A DNA stretch of 64,000 nt from JAKAXS01 sp965279065. GTDB lineage: Bacteria; Pseudomonadota; Alphaproteobacteria; Rhizobiales; Hyphomicrobiaceae. Where the stretch lies: NCBI GenBank assembly GCA_965279065.1, contig OZ257134.1:2976001-3040000 (forward strand), in the 5' to 3' direction. This document shows, one piece after another, positions 16,359-24,441 of the stretch (its first letter is position 1; each line of letters begins with the position of its first letter). A program made the translations under genes and the position numbers. The notes under the pieces were generated by a model. It did no database searches, was not told the DNA's origin, and saw nothing but the letters and a program-made list of their open reading frames with translations.

Positions 16359-18182
16359 GTGTTTTTGCTGGGAATTGAGACGGCTGGCGACCGCACGTCG
16401 TGCGAAGCCAATAGCTTGATGGACGGATCCGGATCAGGTCGCGCGATTGCAGCGGCAGCGCTGGCCATATCGATCGCCCTGGCGGCAGCGCCAACCGAGG
16501 CCTTTGCCAAGAAGAGCTATAACTCGGGCTGGAGCTTCTTTGGATACTCCGACTACGACTCCCCCCCGCGCTACTACAAGCCAAAGCCCCGCAGCCCAAA
16601 GCGCACCACCCCGGCGGATGACGCGTCGGCAGAGCCTCAGAAGGTCGCGCCGTACAAGTCGGATGGCAAGCCACTGTTCCTGATGGTGTCGCTCCGCAAG
16701 CAGCACATTTCGGTCTTCGATGCGACCGGTCGTGTTGCCGAGGCGCCGATTTCCTCAGGACGCATTGGTTTCTCCACGCCAACCGGCGTGTTCACGATTT
16801 TGGAGAAGAACCGCATCCATTTCTCCAACCTCTACGAATCCGCCCCGATGCCGAATATGCAGCGGCTGACCTGGTCGGGCGTGGCCCTCCACGCCGGCGA
16901 TCTGCCGGGCTATCCAGCCTCCCACGGCTGTATCCGCCTGCCGCGCAACTTCTCCAAGCAATTGTTCGACATGACGAAGATGGCGACACGCGTCGTCGTC
17001 ACCCGTGACCCCATCGAGCCGGTAGCGTTCTCTCACGCCAAGCTCTTCGGCGCTTATCCGCCGGACGACCTCGCCGTCACGCCCGCGCCGTCAGCCGGCG
17101 TCACGTCTGGCGAGGCCAAGGTACAGACCGTCTCGGCTGAAGGGACGAACGCCAACGCCGTGACCGAGGCCCTGGGTATCTCCGCGGCCGACGCCGCACC
17201 CCTGCCTGCAAGCCCATCGGTATCGGCCGTCCGCGCCAAGCGTCTCGCCGACAAGGCCGAGGCCGAGGCCGCGCTCGAATCCGCCAAGTCCGAAAAGAAA
17301 AAGTTCGAGGATGCCGCCAAGTCCGCCGTCGCCGAGGCCGACGCAGCCAAACTCGGCCTGCGCACAGTTACCCTCGCTGTCGGCAACCTGAAGCGCGCCG
17401 TTGCCAAGGCCGATGCCGATCGCACCGAAGGCGATCGCCTGCTGGCCGCGTTCTACAAGAAGTACGCCGGCACCTCGCCGCTGACCGACGAACAACGCGC
17501 CGCCTCCATCGAAGAGGAGAAGGCGCTGGAAGCCAAGGCGCTCGCCCTGTCCGACGCCGTCGACGCCGCGCGCGCCGCCGTCGATGCCCAGGCACAGAAC
17601 ATTCTCGATCACGAAGCCAAGGTCGCCGAGGCCGACCAGAAGCGTCGCGACGCCATCAACGCTCTGTCCGACGCCAACGTGAAGCTCAGGACCGCTGGCG
17701 TGAAGGTCAGCACCATCCGCACCGCCGAAGCGCTGCGCAAATATCCGGTGTCGGTCTACATCAGCCGCAAGACCGGCAAGCTCTACGTTCGTCAGAACCA
17801 GAAGCCGGTGTTCGACGCACCGATCACGTTCGCCAATCCGGATCAGCCGGTCGGCACGCACGTCTATACCGCGCTCGACTACGCCAACGACGCCAAGACG
17901 GAGTTGAGCTGGAACGCGATCTCAATTCCGGCCTCGACGGCAAAGCCCGATACGCGCACGCGTCTGGAGAAGCTGAAAGCCAAGGTTCAGGTCGTACCTG
18001 AGCCGGTGCCCGCAACGCGTCAGACGCCGGCCGCCGCTCTCGAACGCGTGGCCATGGAAGACAGCGTACGCGAGCAGATCGTCGACGCGATGAAACCCGG
18101 CTCATCGGTGATCATCACCGATCACGGCATCAGCAACGAGACCGGCCAGTACACCGACTTCATCGTGCTGACCAACCAATAG
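16359..18182 (+). CDS. L,D-transpeptidase (YkuD) with coiled coil and a degenerate second catalytic-like domain
   Basis: 607 residues from GTG 16359, which has AAGGGG seven bases upstream; ATG 16419 is the alternative and lacks a site. A signal segment (AIAAAALAISIALAAAPTEAFA) follows. YkuD domain 1 spans about 105-220, with H178 in LHAGDLPG and the active-site pattern SHGCIRLP (H189, C191, R193). It would form 3-3 cross-links or attach proteins to peptidoglycan. A long Ala/Glu/Lys coiled coil covers about 290-450. A second YkuD-like stretch (about 465-605: VYISRKTGKLYVRQNQ, then PVGTHVYTALDY) ends in DHGISNETGQYTDF, with no Cys and no SHGC. That domain is probably non-catalytic. The terminator follows closely. 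Confidence 0.82.
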   Translation: MFLLGIETAGDRTSCEANSLMDGSGSGRAIAAAALAISIALAAAPTEAFAKKSYNSGWSFFGYSDYDSPPRYYKPKPRSPKRTTPADDASAEPQKVAPYKSDGKPLFLMVSLRKQHISVFDATGRVAEAPISSGRIGFSTPTGVFTILEKNRIHFSNLYESAPMPNMQRLTWSGVALHAGDLPGYPASHGCIRLPRNFSKQLFDMTKMATRVVVTRDPIEPVAFSHAKLFGAYPPDDLAVTPAPSAGVTSGEAKVQTVSAEGTNANAVTEALGISAADAAPLPASPSVSAVRAKRLADKAEAEAALESAKSEKKKFEDAAKSAVAEADAAKLGLRTVTLAVGNLKRAVAKADADRTEGDRLLAAFYKKYAGTSPLTDEQRAASIEEEKALEAKALALSDAVDAARAAVDAQAQNILDHEAKVAEADQKRRDAINALSDANVKLRTAGVKVSTIRTAEALRKYPVSVYISRKTGKLYVRQNQKPVFDAPITFANPDQPVGTHVYTALDYANDAKTELSWNAISIPASTAKPDTRTRLEKLKAKVQVVPEPVPATRQTPAAALERVAMEDSVREQIVDAMKPGSSVIITDHGISNETGQYTDFIVLTNQ

Positions 18183-18206
18183 TCGTCCGCGCGTCGGAAT
18201 GAAAAT

Positions 18207-18230
18207 GGCCGGCCCACTGAGGCCGGCCTT
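18207..18230. terminator. Bidirectional intrinsic terminator
   Basis: A perfect 8-bp stem GGCCGGCC / GGCCGGCC with loop CACTGA has T-rich sequence after it and A-rich sequence before it. It lies between the convergent L,D-transpeptidase and nnrU-like genes. Confidence 0.75.
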
Positions 18231-18236
18231 CTTATT

Positions 18237-18830
18237 TCACGCCGAGATCTGCGGTATCGGCGCCACGCCGATCAGGTAGTGGTGCGCCCACAGCAGGATG
18301 ACGGCAAACAGCACGATGCCGCCAACGACGACGATCACGTCGTTGACCGGCGACGGCGCGATGACGTTCACCGGAGCCGTCGTCACGCGCCGCTTCAGCG
18401 TGATGCGGTCGTAGACGGCATACGCCAGGAAACTCCCGAACAGGATCAGTGACGCCAGATCGCCGTTGGCGATGAGATGCGCTAGCGCCCACGTCTTGAT
18501 GGCGATTAGCATGGGATGCTTCAGCGCCGTGCGGATGCGCGACGGCACGAGGTAAGCCACCAGGAAGATCATTGCCGGCAGCATGAGGGCCACCGCAATA
18601 TGCTTGGCAAACGTGGGCGGCTCCCATAGCACCACGTTCTTGTCGGGCATCAGCTGCAGCTTGTGATAGCCCACGACGATCAATACGAGCCCGATCAGCG
18701 ACAGCAGTCCGAAGGCGATCTTGTAGGCCGTCGTGCCGAAGCGCTCCGTCAGGCCCGCCTTCAGCTCCGGCGACGTAGGAACCAGATGCACTCCCAGAAA
18801 AATTATGATCCCCAGAATCAGAGGCAGCAT
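18237..18830 (-). CDS. NnrU family membrane protein
   Basis: 197 residues with about six hydrophobic segments. The N-terminus LILGIIIFLGVHLVPTSPELKAGL and the central LWEPPTFAKHIAVALMLPAMIFLVAYLVPSRIRTALKHPMLIA-type region (here about 69-117) match NnrU, related to isoprenylcysteine methyltransferase-like membrane proteins. NnrU was named from denitrification gene clusters, but it also occurs far from them; no nitrate or nitric oxide reductase gene is nearby. ATG 18830 follows GGGAGA. The function is unproven. Confidence 0.88.
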   Translation of the reverse strand: MLPLILGIIIFLGVHLVPTSPELKAGLTERFGTTAYKIAFGLLSLIGLVLIVVGYHKLQLMPDKNVVLWEPPTFAKHIAVALMLPAMIFLVAYLVPSRIRTALKHPMLIAIKTWALAHLIANGDLASLILFGSFLAYAVYDRITLKRRVTTAPVNVIAPSPVNDVIVVVGGIVLFAVILLWAHHYLIGVAPIPQISA

Positions 18831-18975
18831 GTCGTTCTCCCGAAATCGAATGTCCCGTGGCGGCTGACTTAGCACGAATGGCCAAAAGGTGGGATCGATC
18901 CGCGCCGCTTCAGGGCCTGTTAACACCCCCTCCGCTAAAACGATGGCCCCAAGTCTCGCGTTTGGTAGCCAGCGT

Positions 18976-19470
18976 ATGCCCAGCCAGAAGAGCCCCCGCC
19001 GCATCACCAGGAAGGCCGTTAGCCCCGCCGGGCTAGGCAAGCGCCGCAACCTGAAGCAACGAAAGCCATCCACGGCGGCTGCGTCCAGCGACGCGCTCCT
19101 CATCGCTCAGTTCGCTGAGGCATTGGGCCACATGCCGCGCAAACGCCGGCCCACGTCACGCCGCTCGCTGACCGAAGCGCTGAATGAAGCCGCCCATCAG
19201 GGCAACGTCATCGACATCATGCCGGGCGCACGCATAAGCACCTCCACGCCGCCGTCGATCCCCGGGCACGAAGGCAGCGAACCGATCGCCCCCTGCGTCG
19301 CAGCGCACCGGCGCCAGCGCCTTCATCGCAGCGTCAGCAGCGCGGCATCCTGGTGCGTCACCCTTGTCGTGACCGCGGGCATCATCTCAGCCGCGGCCTT
19401 CGGTATCGTATCCCATGCACCGATCTCCTCGGCCGCGCCGATAACCACGGCAAGCGCCGCACAATTCTGA
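18976..19470 (+). CDS. Hypothetical protein with basic N-terminus and C-terminal hydrophobic segment
   Basis: 164 residues from ATG 18976; ATG 18943 is an equal alternative and no strong ribosome site decides. The N-terminal half is rich in Arg, Lys and Ser, with a possible helix ALLIAQFAEALGHM. One hydrophobic stretch (WCVTLVVTAGIISAAAFGIV) lies near the C-terminus. The third codon position is as GC-rich as in neighbouring genes, which supports coding. It lies 47 bases upstream of rluD and may share its promoter. I do not recognise a family. Confidence 0.5.
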   Translation: MPSQKSPRRITRKAVSPAGLGKRRNLKQRKPSTAAASSDALLIAQFAEALGHMPRKRRPTSRRSLTEALNEAAHQGNVIDIMPGARISTSTPPSIPGHEGSEPIAPCVAAHRRQRLHRSVSSAASWCVTLVVTAGIISAAAFGIVSHAPISSAAPITTASAAQF

Positions 19471-19517
19471 TAGGACTGCCCCGACGCGGCTCCGCTGCCG
19501 CTCGTGGACCCATCGGC

Positions 19518-20591
19518 ATGATCAATACTGAAAGCGAAGTCATCACGCTGACCGCCACCGAGGGCGATGCAGGCATACGCCTCGATCGCGTTGTTGCCGC
19601 GCAGATCGACAGCCTCTCGCGCTCACGCGTGCAGGCCCTCATTCGCAGCGGACATATCCAGGTCGCGGCAACCGCCGTCACCGATCCCGGACACAAACTC
19701 AAGCCGGGCGACATCGTGACGGTGGCCATACCTCCTCCCGAGCCGGCGCAGCCGCAAGCCGAAGCCATCGCGCTGCAGGTTATCTTCGAGGATGCCCATG
19801 TCATCGTCATCGACAAGCCTGCGGGCCTCGTAGTGCATCCCGCAGCGGGACATGCACAGGGAACCCTCGTCAATGCGCTCATCGCTCATTGCGGCGACAG
19901 CCTGTCCGGCATCGGCGGCGTTCGCCGCCCCGGCATCGTGCATCGCCTGGACAAGGAGACCTCGGGCCTGCTCGTCGTCGCCAAGACGGATGCGGCGCAT
20001 CAAGCCCTGTCGGATCAGTTCGCTGCGCACGGCACCGATGGCAAGCTGCAGCGCACTTATCGCGCGCTGGTCTGGGGTGCACTGCCACGGCCGCGCGGTG
20101 TTATCGACGCACCCCTGGGCCGCTCCAACGCCAATCGCACCAAGATGGCCGTCGTGCCCGAGGCCGCGGGGCGCCGCGCCGTCACGCACTACGACGTCGG
20201 CGAAATTTTCTCCGATGACGCAGGCAAACCCATCGCTTCGCTGCTGACGCTTCAGCTTGAGACCGGGCGCACGCATCAGATTCGCGTGCACCTGGCCCAC
20301 ATCGGCCACCCCGTGTTGGGAGATCCCGTCTACGGCCTCGGTTTCAAGAGCAGCGCCGCCCGCTTGAGCGCAGCCGCACAGCACGCTCTTGACGGACTGG
20401 GCCGCCAGGCCCTGCACGCCGCCGAATTGGGATTTTCTCACCCGAAGTCAGGCAAGCAACTGCATTTCGTCAGTGCGTTGCCCGCAGACATGGCAGCTCT
20501 AGTTGCCGCCCTGCAAACCGCGCCGAAAAAGGCTGATGAAGCGGCGACACAAAAATCTAAGGCCCGCGCCAAGACCAGGCGCAGGCCCTAG
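19518..20591 (+). CDS. rluD: 23S rRNA pseudouridine synthase RluD
   Basis: 357 residues. An S4 RNA-binding domain (about 18-75) precedes the RluA-type catalytic domain, with the motif HRLDKETSGLLVVAK (catalytic D145) and GRTHQIRVHL further on. RluD makes pseudouridines 1911, 1915 and 1917 in helix 69 of 23S rRNA. The C-terminal tail (KKADEAATQKSKARAKTRRRP) is basic and extra. Start 19518 is set by the family N-terminus. In many rhizobia rluD sits directly before rpoH; here the two are about 9 kb apart. Confidence 0.93.
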   Translation: MINTESEVITLTATEGDAGIRLDRVVAAQIDSLSRSRVQALIRSGHIQVAATAVTDPGHKLKPGDIVTVAIPPPEPAQPQAEAIALQVIFEDAHVIVIDKPAGLVVHPAAGHAQGTLVNALIAHCGDSLSGIGGVRRPGIVHRLDKETSGLLVVAKTDAAHQALSDQFAAHGTDGKLQRTYRALVWGALPRPRGVIDAPLGRSNANRTKMAVVPEAAGRRAVTHYDVGEIFSDDAGKPIASLLTLQLETGRTHQIRVHLAHIGHPVLGDPVYGLGFKSSAARLSAAAQHALDGLGRQALHAAELGFSHPKSGKQLHFVSALPADMAALVAALQTAPKKADEAATQKSKARAKTRRRP

Positions 20592-20619
20592 GTACCTCCG
20601 TGTCGCCGTAGGCGTGACC

Positions 20620-20910
20620 TTACTTGGCCAAAGCGTTCTTGATCATGCCCACGATCGCCATGACGATCGCGCCACCAACGCCACCGCCGGCGAACTGCGA
20701 GGCCAGTGCGCCGATGTCGAGCCCTTCGGCGCCGCCGACACCCGGCAGACCCAGCAGGCTTCCCAGGATCTGCCCGCCAAGACCGCCGCCGACCAGACCG
20801 GCCAACGAGTTCCCAACGGTGCCCAGGCTGATGTTCTTCAGCAGCGAGCCGGCGACGTTTCCGCCCAAAGCACCCGCCACAAGTTGCAACAACAATGTCG
20901 TGATATCCAT
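20620..20910 (-). CDS. Small Gly-rich membrane-associated protein, conserved hypothetical
   Basis: 96 residues, strongly hydrophobic and Gly-rich (VAGALGGNVAGSLLKN, GLVGGGLGGQILGSLLG, GGGVGGAIVMAIVGMIKNAL). It resembles the short conserved hypotheticals of rhizobia that begin MDI and carry repeated GG(x)GG helix-packing motifs. There is no signal peptide. The start at 20910 fits that family; the open frame to 21072 does not. Its stop lies 28 bases from the rluD stop (convergent). The function is unknown. Confidence 0.72.
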   Translation of the reverse strand: MDITTLLLQLVAGALGGNVAGSLLKNISLGTVGNSLAGLVGGGLGGQILGSLLGLPGVGGAEGLDIGALASQFAGGGVGGAIVMAIVGMIKNALAK

Positions 20911-21181
20911 GATGCGTCTCCCATAGCCCCACCACGTCCAACGACCGGCAATTGTCCGAGTCGCCACCGCGAACCCGCAGCAATCTGAGTTATATAGTTT
21001 CCCAGAGCACATCCCAACGCGGGATTTTCGGAAAGTGCATTTCCCAACAGCTGTTCGTTGTGCCGGGGTCACAGCCCCACCGAAACTTCGACGGAAGGAT
21101 CTTTTATCGAGCGATCTTAAGCCTATGTTCGGTAGTGTGCCGTCAGCTGCCGTCGTGGCAATACCGTTGAGAGGGCTTCAA

Positions 21182-21505
21182 ATGGCTTCGTTTCGTTGCA
21201 TGGCTGCGCTGATTGCGGCAGTCGTCGGCAGCACTGCACTCCTCGCCGACACCACACCGGCGATCGCCGCCGACGGCTACAAGAACGGCAAGTCCTACAA
21301 GAATACCACCCGCCGCGGCGGCTATTCATACGACCAGGCCGAAGTCATCAATACGTACGGTGACTCGCGCGGCCGCTACGGTTCCGCCGATTCCCTGCGC
21401 GATCCGCAGCTTGGCCGTCAGACGGAAGCGGGCCCCTTCGACCACGGGTTCTTCTTCGACTCGGGCGTCAATCGCAATGGCGGCGACGCTCCGTATATGC
21501 GCTGA
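21182..21505 (+). CDS. Secreted hypothetical protein
   Basis: 107 residues. A signal peptide (MASFRCMAALIAAVVGSTALLADTTPAIA) is cleaved before ADGYKNG. The mature part is short, hydrophilic and Tyr/Gly/Arg-rich (KNGKSYKNTTRRGGYSYDQAEV), and ends FDHGFFFDSGVNRNGGDAPYMR. ATG 21182 has GAGAGG seven bases upstream. The low complexity suggests a flexible periplasmic or surface protein. No known family is recognised. Confidence 0.65.
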   Translation: MASFRCMAALIAAVVGSTALLADTTPAIAADGYKNGKSYKNTTRRGGYSYDQAEVINTYGDSRGRYGSADSLRDPQLGRQTEAGPFDHGFFFDSGVNRNGGDAPYMR

Positions 21506-21672
21506 ATGGGGCTGTGGCCCGGTGGCAACGCCGGGCAACAACAGCATCAGTTTCGTCTCGACTGCGCAAATCTGCCATGAATAACATCATGATTGCGTTA
21601 GCCTGCGCCTAGGCAAGCCGACGTGGCGTAGCTATAGCTGGACTTTGCTATGATGTTATTGGGAGATTCCTG

Positions 21673-22383
21673 ATGTCCTCCAGGTCGTCGTTGATTGCCG
21701 CATCGGTCGCTGCGCTGTCGCTGTTGGCGAGTGCCGCCACCGCCTCCGCCGCATGCAAGACCATGGGCTTCACCGTCAACGACTACGGCAAGGACGGCCC
21801 CACCAAGGACGCCAAGGAACTGCTCGACAAGGATATCGCCAAGTGGGCCGCCGACAACGGCGTTGAGAAATACACCGTCGGCAAGAAGACCGTGAAATGC
21901 GAACTCTTCCTCGACGTCATCCTGTTTGACGAACACACCTGCACCGCCAGCGCCTCCGTATGCTGGGGCGAGGGCAGCACGCCTCCAGCCAAGACGGCCA
22001 AGGACGGCGCCCCGCAGAAAAAGTCTGAGGCCAAGGCAGCCGCGCAGAGCGAAGCCAAGCCCCCGGTCGAGACGGGCGCGATCCCGCCTGACGCAGCACC
22101 CGCCAAGTCCGAAGCCCCAGCCGCCGCCGAAACACCCGTGCAGAAGCCGGTCGAAGCGGCCGCAACACCGCCGCCCGCGGCCACCCCACCTGCAGCGTCG
22201 GAAAGCGACGCCGCCGAGCGCGCCGCTGCTGCCGCTGAGCGCGCGGCGGCAGCTGCCGAGCGCGCTGCAGCCGCGGCCGAAAAGGCTGCCGCCGGTCACA
22301 AATCCGTCGCCGCCGATGATGCGCCGCCGATTGATGCAACACGCCAAATCGCGCCCGCCAATAGCACCGCGCCAAAGCCGTAA
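21673..22383 (+). CDS. Secreted protein with Cys-containing N-domain and Ala/Pro/Glu-rich repeat tail
   Basis: 236 residues. A signal peptide (1-27, ending ATASAAC) precedes a compact domain (28-100) with cysteines at about 28, 76, 90 and 97, and a Lys/Asp-rich segment (DYGKDGPTKDAKELLDKDIAKW). The remainder is Pro/Ala/Lys-rich low-complexity sequence, ending in four 7-residue AERAAAA units (about 180-207). The tail may span the periplasm or bind the wall, as in Lpp-like or TonB-like linkers, which is inference. It converges on the FetB-like gene. The function is unknown. Confidence 0.7.
   Translation: MSSRSSLIAASVAALSLLASAATASAACKTMGFTVNDYGKDGPTKDAKELLDKDIAKWAADNGVEKYTVGKKTVKCELFLDVILFDEHTCTASASVCWGEGSTPPAKTAKDGAPQKKSEAKAAAQSEAKPPVETGAIPPDAAPAKSEAPAAAETPVQKPVEAAATPPPAATPPAASESDAAERAAAAAERAAAAAERAAAAAEKAAAGHKSVAADDAPPIDATRQIAPANSTAPKP
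22210..22293 (+). repeat. In-frame 21-base tandem repeat encoding A-A-E-R/K-A-A-A
   Basis: Four successive 7-residue units with diverged third positions (GCCGAGCGC, GCTGAGCGC, GCCGAGCGC, GCCGAAAAG starts). The heptad phase would give a charged, Ala-rich helix. The synonymous divergence argues for selection on the protein rather than a recent slippage expansion. Confidence 0.7.
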
Positions 22384-22432
22384 AGGCATCGCTCTTCAAG
22401 AGCGAGTTCTCGTTGGCTGAGATCCGTGCGGA

Positions 22433-23239
22433 TCAAGCCCGCGCTGCAGCGTGCAGCCTCTCCAGCCGCAGCCGATGCCGCTCGTCCGTGAGCAGCAGCA
22501 CCGATCCGAACGCCGCTGACAGCACGGCCAGTCCGGTCGCGCCGGCGATGAGAAACAAGATCATGATCTGATACTTCGCCGCCTCCCCCGGCGCCGCCCC
22601 TGCGAGGATCTGTCCCGTCATCATGCCGGGAATGGCGACGATGCCGGCCGTCGCCATCGTGCTGAGGATTGGCAGCATGCCGGCGCGCACGGCACGTCGC
22701 ATGACATCACTCATTGCGACGAAGCGCGACTGTCCCAGCGCCAGCCGTGCCTCGATCGTCTGACGTTCGCGGCTAGCGCCATCCGCAACCGTGTCGAGTA
22801 CCAGCCCGGCGCCCGCGAGCGCATTGCCGACGATCATGCCGAGGATGGGCAGGAAGAAGCGCGGCGCATACCAGGGGTCGGCACCAATGATCGCCGTGAC
22901 GGCGAACAGTGTCGTGATCAGTCCCGCAACGAACGGCGGCCCGCCGGCCAGTGCGTAGCCGCGCCATCCCGCGATGCGACGCGACTGATGTGCCGCGACT
23001 TCATAGGCCGTCGCCCCCAGCATCAGCAGCGCGAACAGCAGCGTCGGCCAGAAAGCGTCGGAGGCGAAGATGTAGCGCAACAGGATCGCGATCAGCGCCA
23101 GCTGCAGCACCATGCGAACGGCCGAGATCGCCAGCGCCCGCTCCAGGTTCAAGCGATAGCCGAACGAGATCGCGCCGTTGATCAACAGCAGCAATGACGC
23201 CAGCACCAGATCCCAATACGTCAGCGCGATGTAGCTCAT
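22433..23239 (-). CDS. fetB: UPF0014/FetB family ABC transporter permease
   Basis: 268 residues with about seven transmembrane helices. Family features are MSYIALTYWDLVLASLLLLINGAIS, PILGMIVGNALAGAGLVLDTVADGASR and the coupling-helix region IVAIPGMMTGQILAGAAPGEAAKYQI, cited here in parts. FetAB of E. coli exports iron and protects against oxidative stress. The ATG overlaps the stop of the ATPase gene by four bases, so the pair is translationally coupled. The substrate here is inferred only from the family. Confidence 0.9.
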   Translation of the reverse strand: MSYIALTYWDLVLASLLLLINGAISFGYRLNLERALAISAVRMVLQLALIAILLRYIFASDAFWPTLLFALLMLGATAYEVAAHQSRRIAGWRGYALAGGPPFVAGLITTLFAVTAIIGADPWYAPRFFLPILGMIVGNALAGAGLVLDTVADGASRERQTIEARLALGQSRFVAMSDVMRRAVRAGMLPILSTMATAGIVAIPGMMTGQILAGAAPGEAAKYQIMILFLIAGATGLAVLSAAFGSVLLLTDERHRLRLERLHAAARA

Positions 23240-23850
23240 GCCGCCTGCCCAGGATTAGTCGATCTCCGGCCGTCGAGCGTCAGTCGCGCCCGCGCCAGCC
23301 GTTTCAGCAGCGCCGCATCGTGGCTAGCCAACAGAACGATGTTGCCCGACAGCAGACGATACCGGATCAGTTCCTCGACCAGTGCGCCCGAGGCCGCGTC
23401 GAGCCCGCTGGTCGGCTCGTCGAGCAACAGCACGCGCGGATTGTCGGCGAGCGCGCGCGCCAGCGACAGCCGTTGCCGCTCCCCCGTGGATAGTTCAGCA
23501 AGCGGGCGATCCAGATCCTTTGCCGCCAGTCCGACAGCGGCAACGATGCGTGAGGCACGCGATCGCGAAGCCTCGTCGGCCGGCAGGCCGTCGCGCGCCG
23601 TATCGGTCCACCACACGGGTTCGGCCGCCACGAACCGCACACTGCTGCGCCACGCCGGTCCCGGCATCTCGGACTGTTCCGCCCCATCGAGAAATACGCG
23701 GCCGTCGAACGGGTCTAGATCGGCCAGCGCCCGCAGGAGCCGGGTCTTGCCGGACCCGGACGGACCATCGACGGCGAGGCACTCGCCGCTCGCGACCTCG
23801 AACGAGAGCGGCGGTGAAGTCCCGATTTGGATGTATTCGGCCCGCAGTAT
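23236..23850 (-). CDS. fetA: FetA-like ABC transporter ATPase with a non-standard start codon
   Basis: 204 residues if read from ATA 23850. Walker A GPSGSGKT is at 29-36, the signature LSTGERQ at 120-126, and Walker B LLLDEPTSGLD at about 141-151 (D144, E145). The frame is open only to a TAG at 23896-23898, and no ATG, GTG or TTG lies upstream of Walker A. The first ATG (23667, codon 62) would delete the P-loop. A GGAGG about nine bases before ATA 23850, followed by CTG 23847, points to initiation there, giving LRAEYIQIGTSPPLSFEVASGECL. ATA or CTG initiation, a point mutation, or a sequencing error are all possible. The stop overlaps fetB. Confidence 0.8.
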   Translation of the reverse strand: MLRAEYIQIGTSPPLSFEVASGECLAVDGPSGSGKTRLLRALADLDPFDGRVFLDGAEQSEMPGPAWRSSVRFVAAEPVWWTDTARDGLPADEASRSRASRIVAAVGLAAKDLDRPLAELSTGERQRLSLARALADNPRVLLLDEPTSGLDAASGALVEELIRYRLLSGNIVLLASHDAALLKRLARARLTLDGRRSTNPGQAA

Positions 23851-23947
23851 GGCGCGCGTCCTCCGCCGGAGAATTGAACGCCGGACGCTACCAAACTACG
23901 CGGCATAGCGGCTAGAGCTGGGTTGAGAATGTTGGGGGAAGACCGTC

Positions 23948-24328
23948 TCAGGCTGCGGCAACGCCGCTTGCCGCGATCTCATCGAGTTTCTCGATCAGCA
24001 TGCTGCGATCGAACGGCTTCATCATGTAGCTGTCGGCCCCCGCCGACAGCGCCCGCGCGATATCGAGCGTATCGTGTTCAGTGGTGACGTAGACGATATG
24101 CGGCCGCCGATCGCTCTCGATCGCACGGATCGCCGGGATTGCCTCGAGTTTCCCCGAGCCTGGCATATGCCAGTCCAGAAAGATGATGTCTGGCATCAGG
24201 ACGGTACATAGCCCGACGGCATCGTTGCCGCTCTCCGCCTCCGATACCGTGCAGCCGAGCGAGCGCAGGATCTGGCAGGCAACTTTCCGTACGACGCTGG
24301 AATCATCGACGATAAGGCAGCGCGGCAT
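23948..24328 (-). CDS. Single-domain response regulator (CheY/DivK type)
   Basis: 126 residues, a complete receiver domain and nothing else. The acidic pair is D8-D9, the phospho-acceptor D52 in IIFLDWHMP, the switch T82 in VYVTTEH, and K104 in YMMKPF. It lies 113 bases downstream of chpT on the same strand, an arrangement that suggests it receives phosphate from, or competes for, the CckA-ChpT relay. A 7-bp hairpin (24349-24368) lies in its leader. It is not CtrA or CpdR by sequence; the target is unknown. Confidence 0.88.
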   Translation of the reverse strand: MPRCLIVDDSSVVRKVACQILRSLGCTVSEAESGNDAVGLCTVLMPDIIFLDWHMPGSGKLEAIPAIRAIESDRRPHIVYVTTEHDTLDIARALSAGADSYMMKPFDRSMLIEKLDEIAASGVAAA

Positions 24329-24441
24329 GGACAGCCCTTGAGGACGACGGCTCGGGCGAATCCGAGCCTTGGACAGCGTTACAGTATCCTTTAAAGGCTT
24401 AACGTCGAATTGAGACGCAGTCTGAACTTACTGTGCGGCGG

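Noticed and set aside
22210..22293. Tandem repeat as a CRISPR array
   Set aside because: The units are 21 bases without spacers, and they lie in frame inside a gene.
23236..23667. FetA-like gene starting at ATG 23667
   Set aside because: This start removes Walker A, although the same frame upstream encodes it intact.
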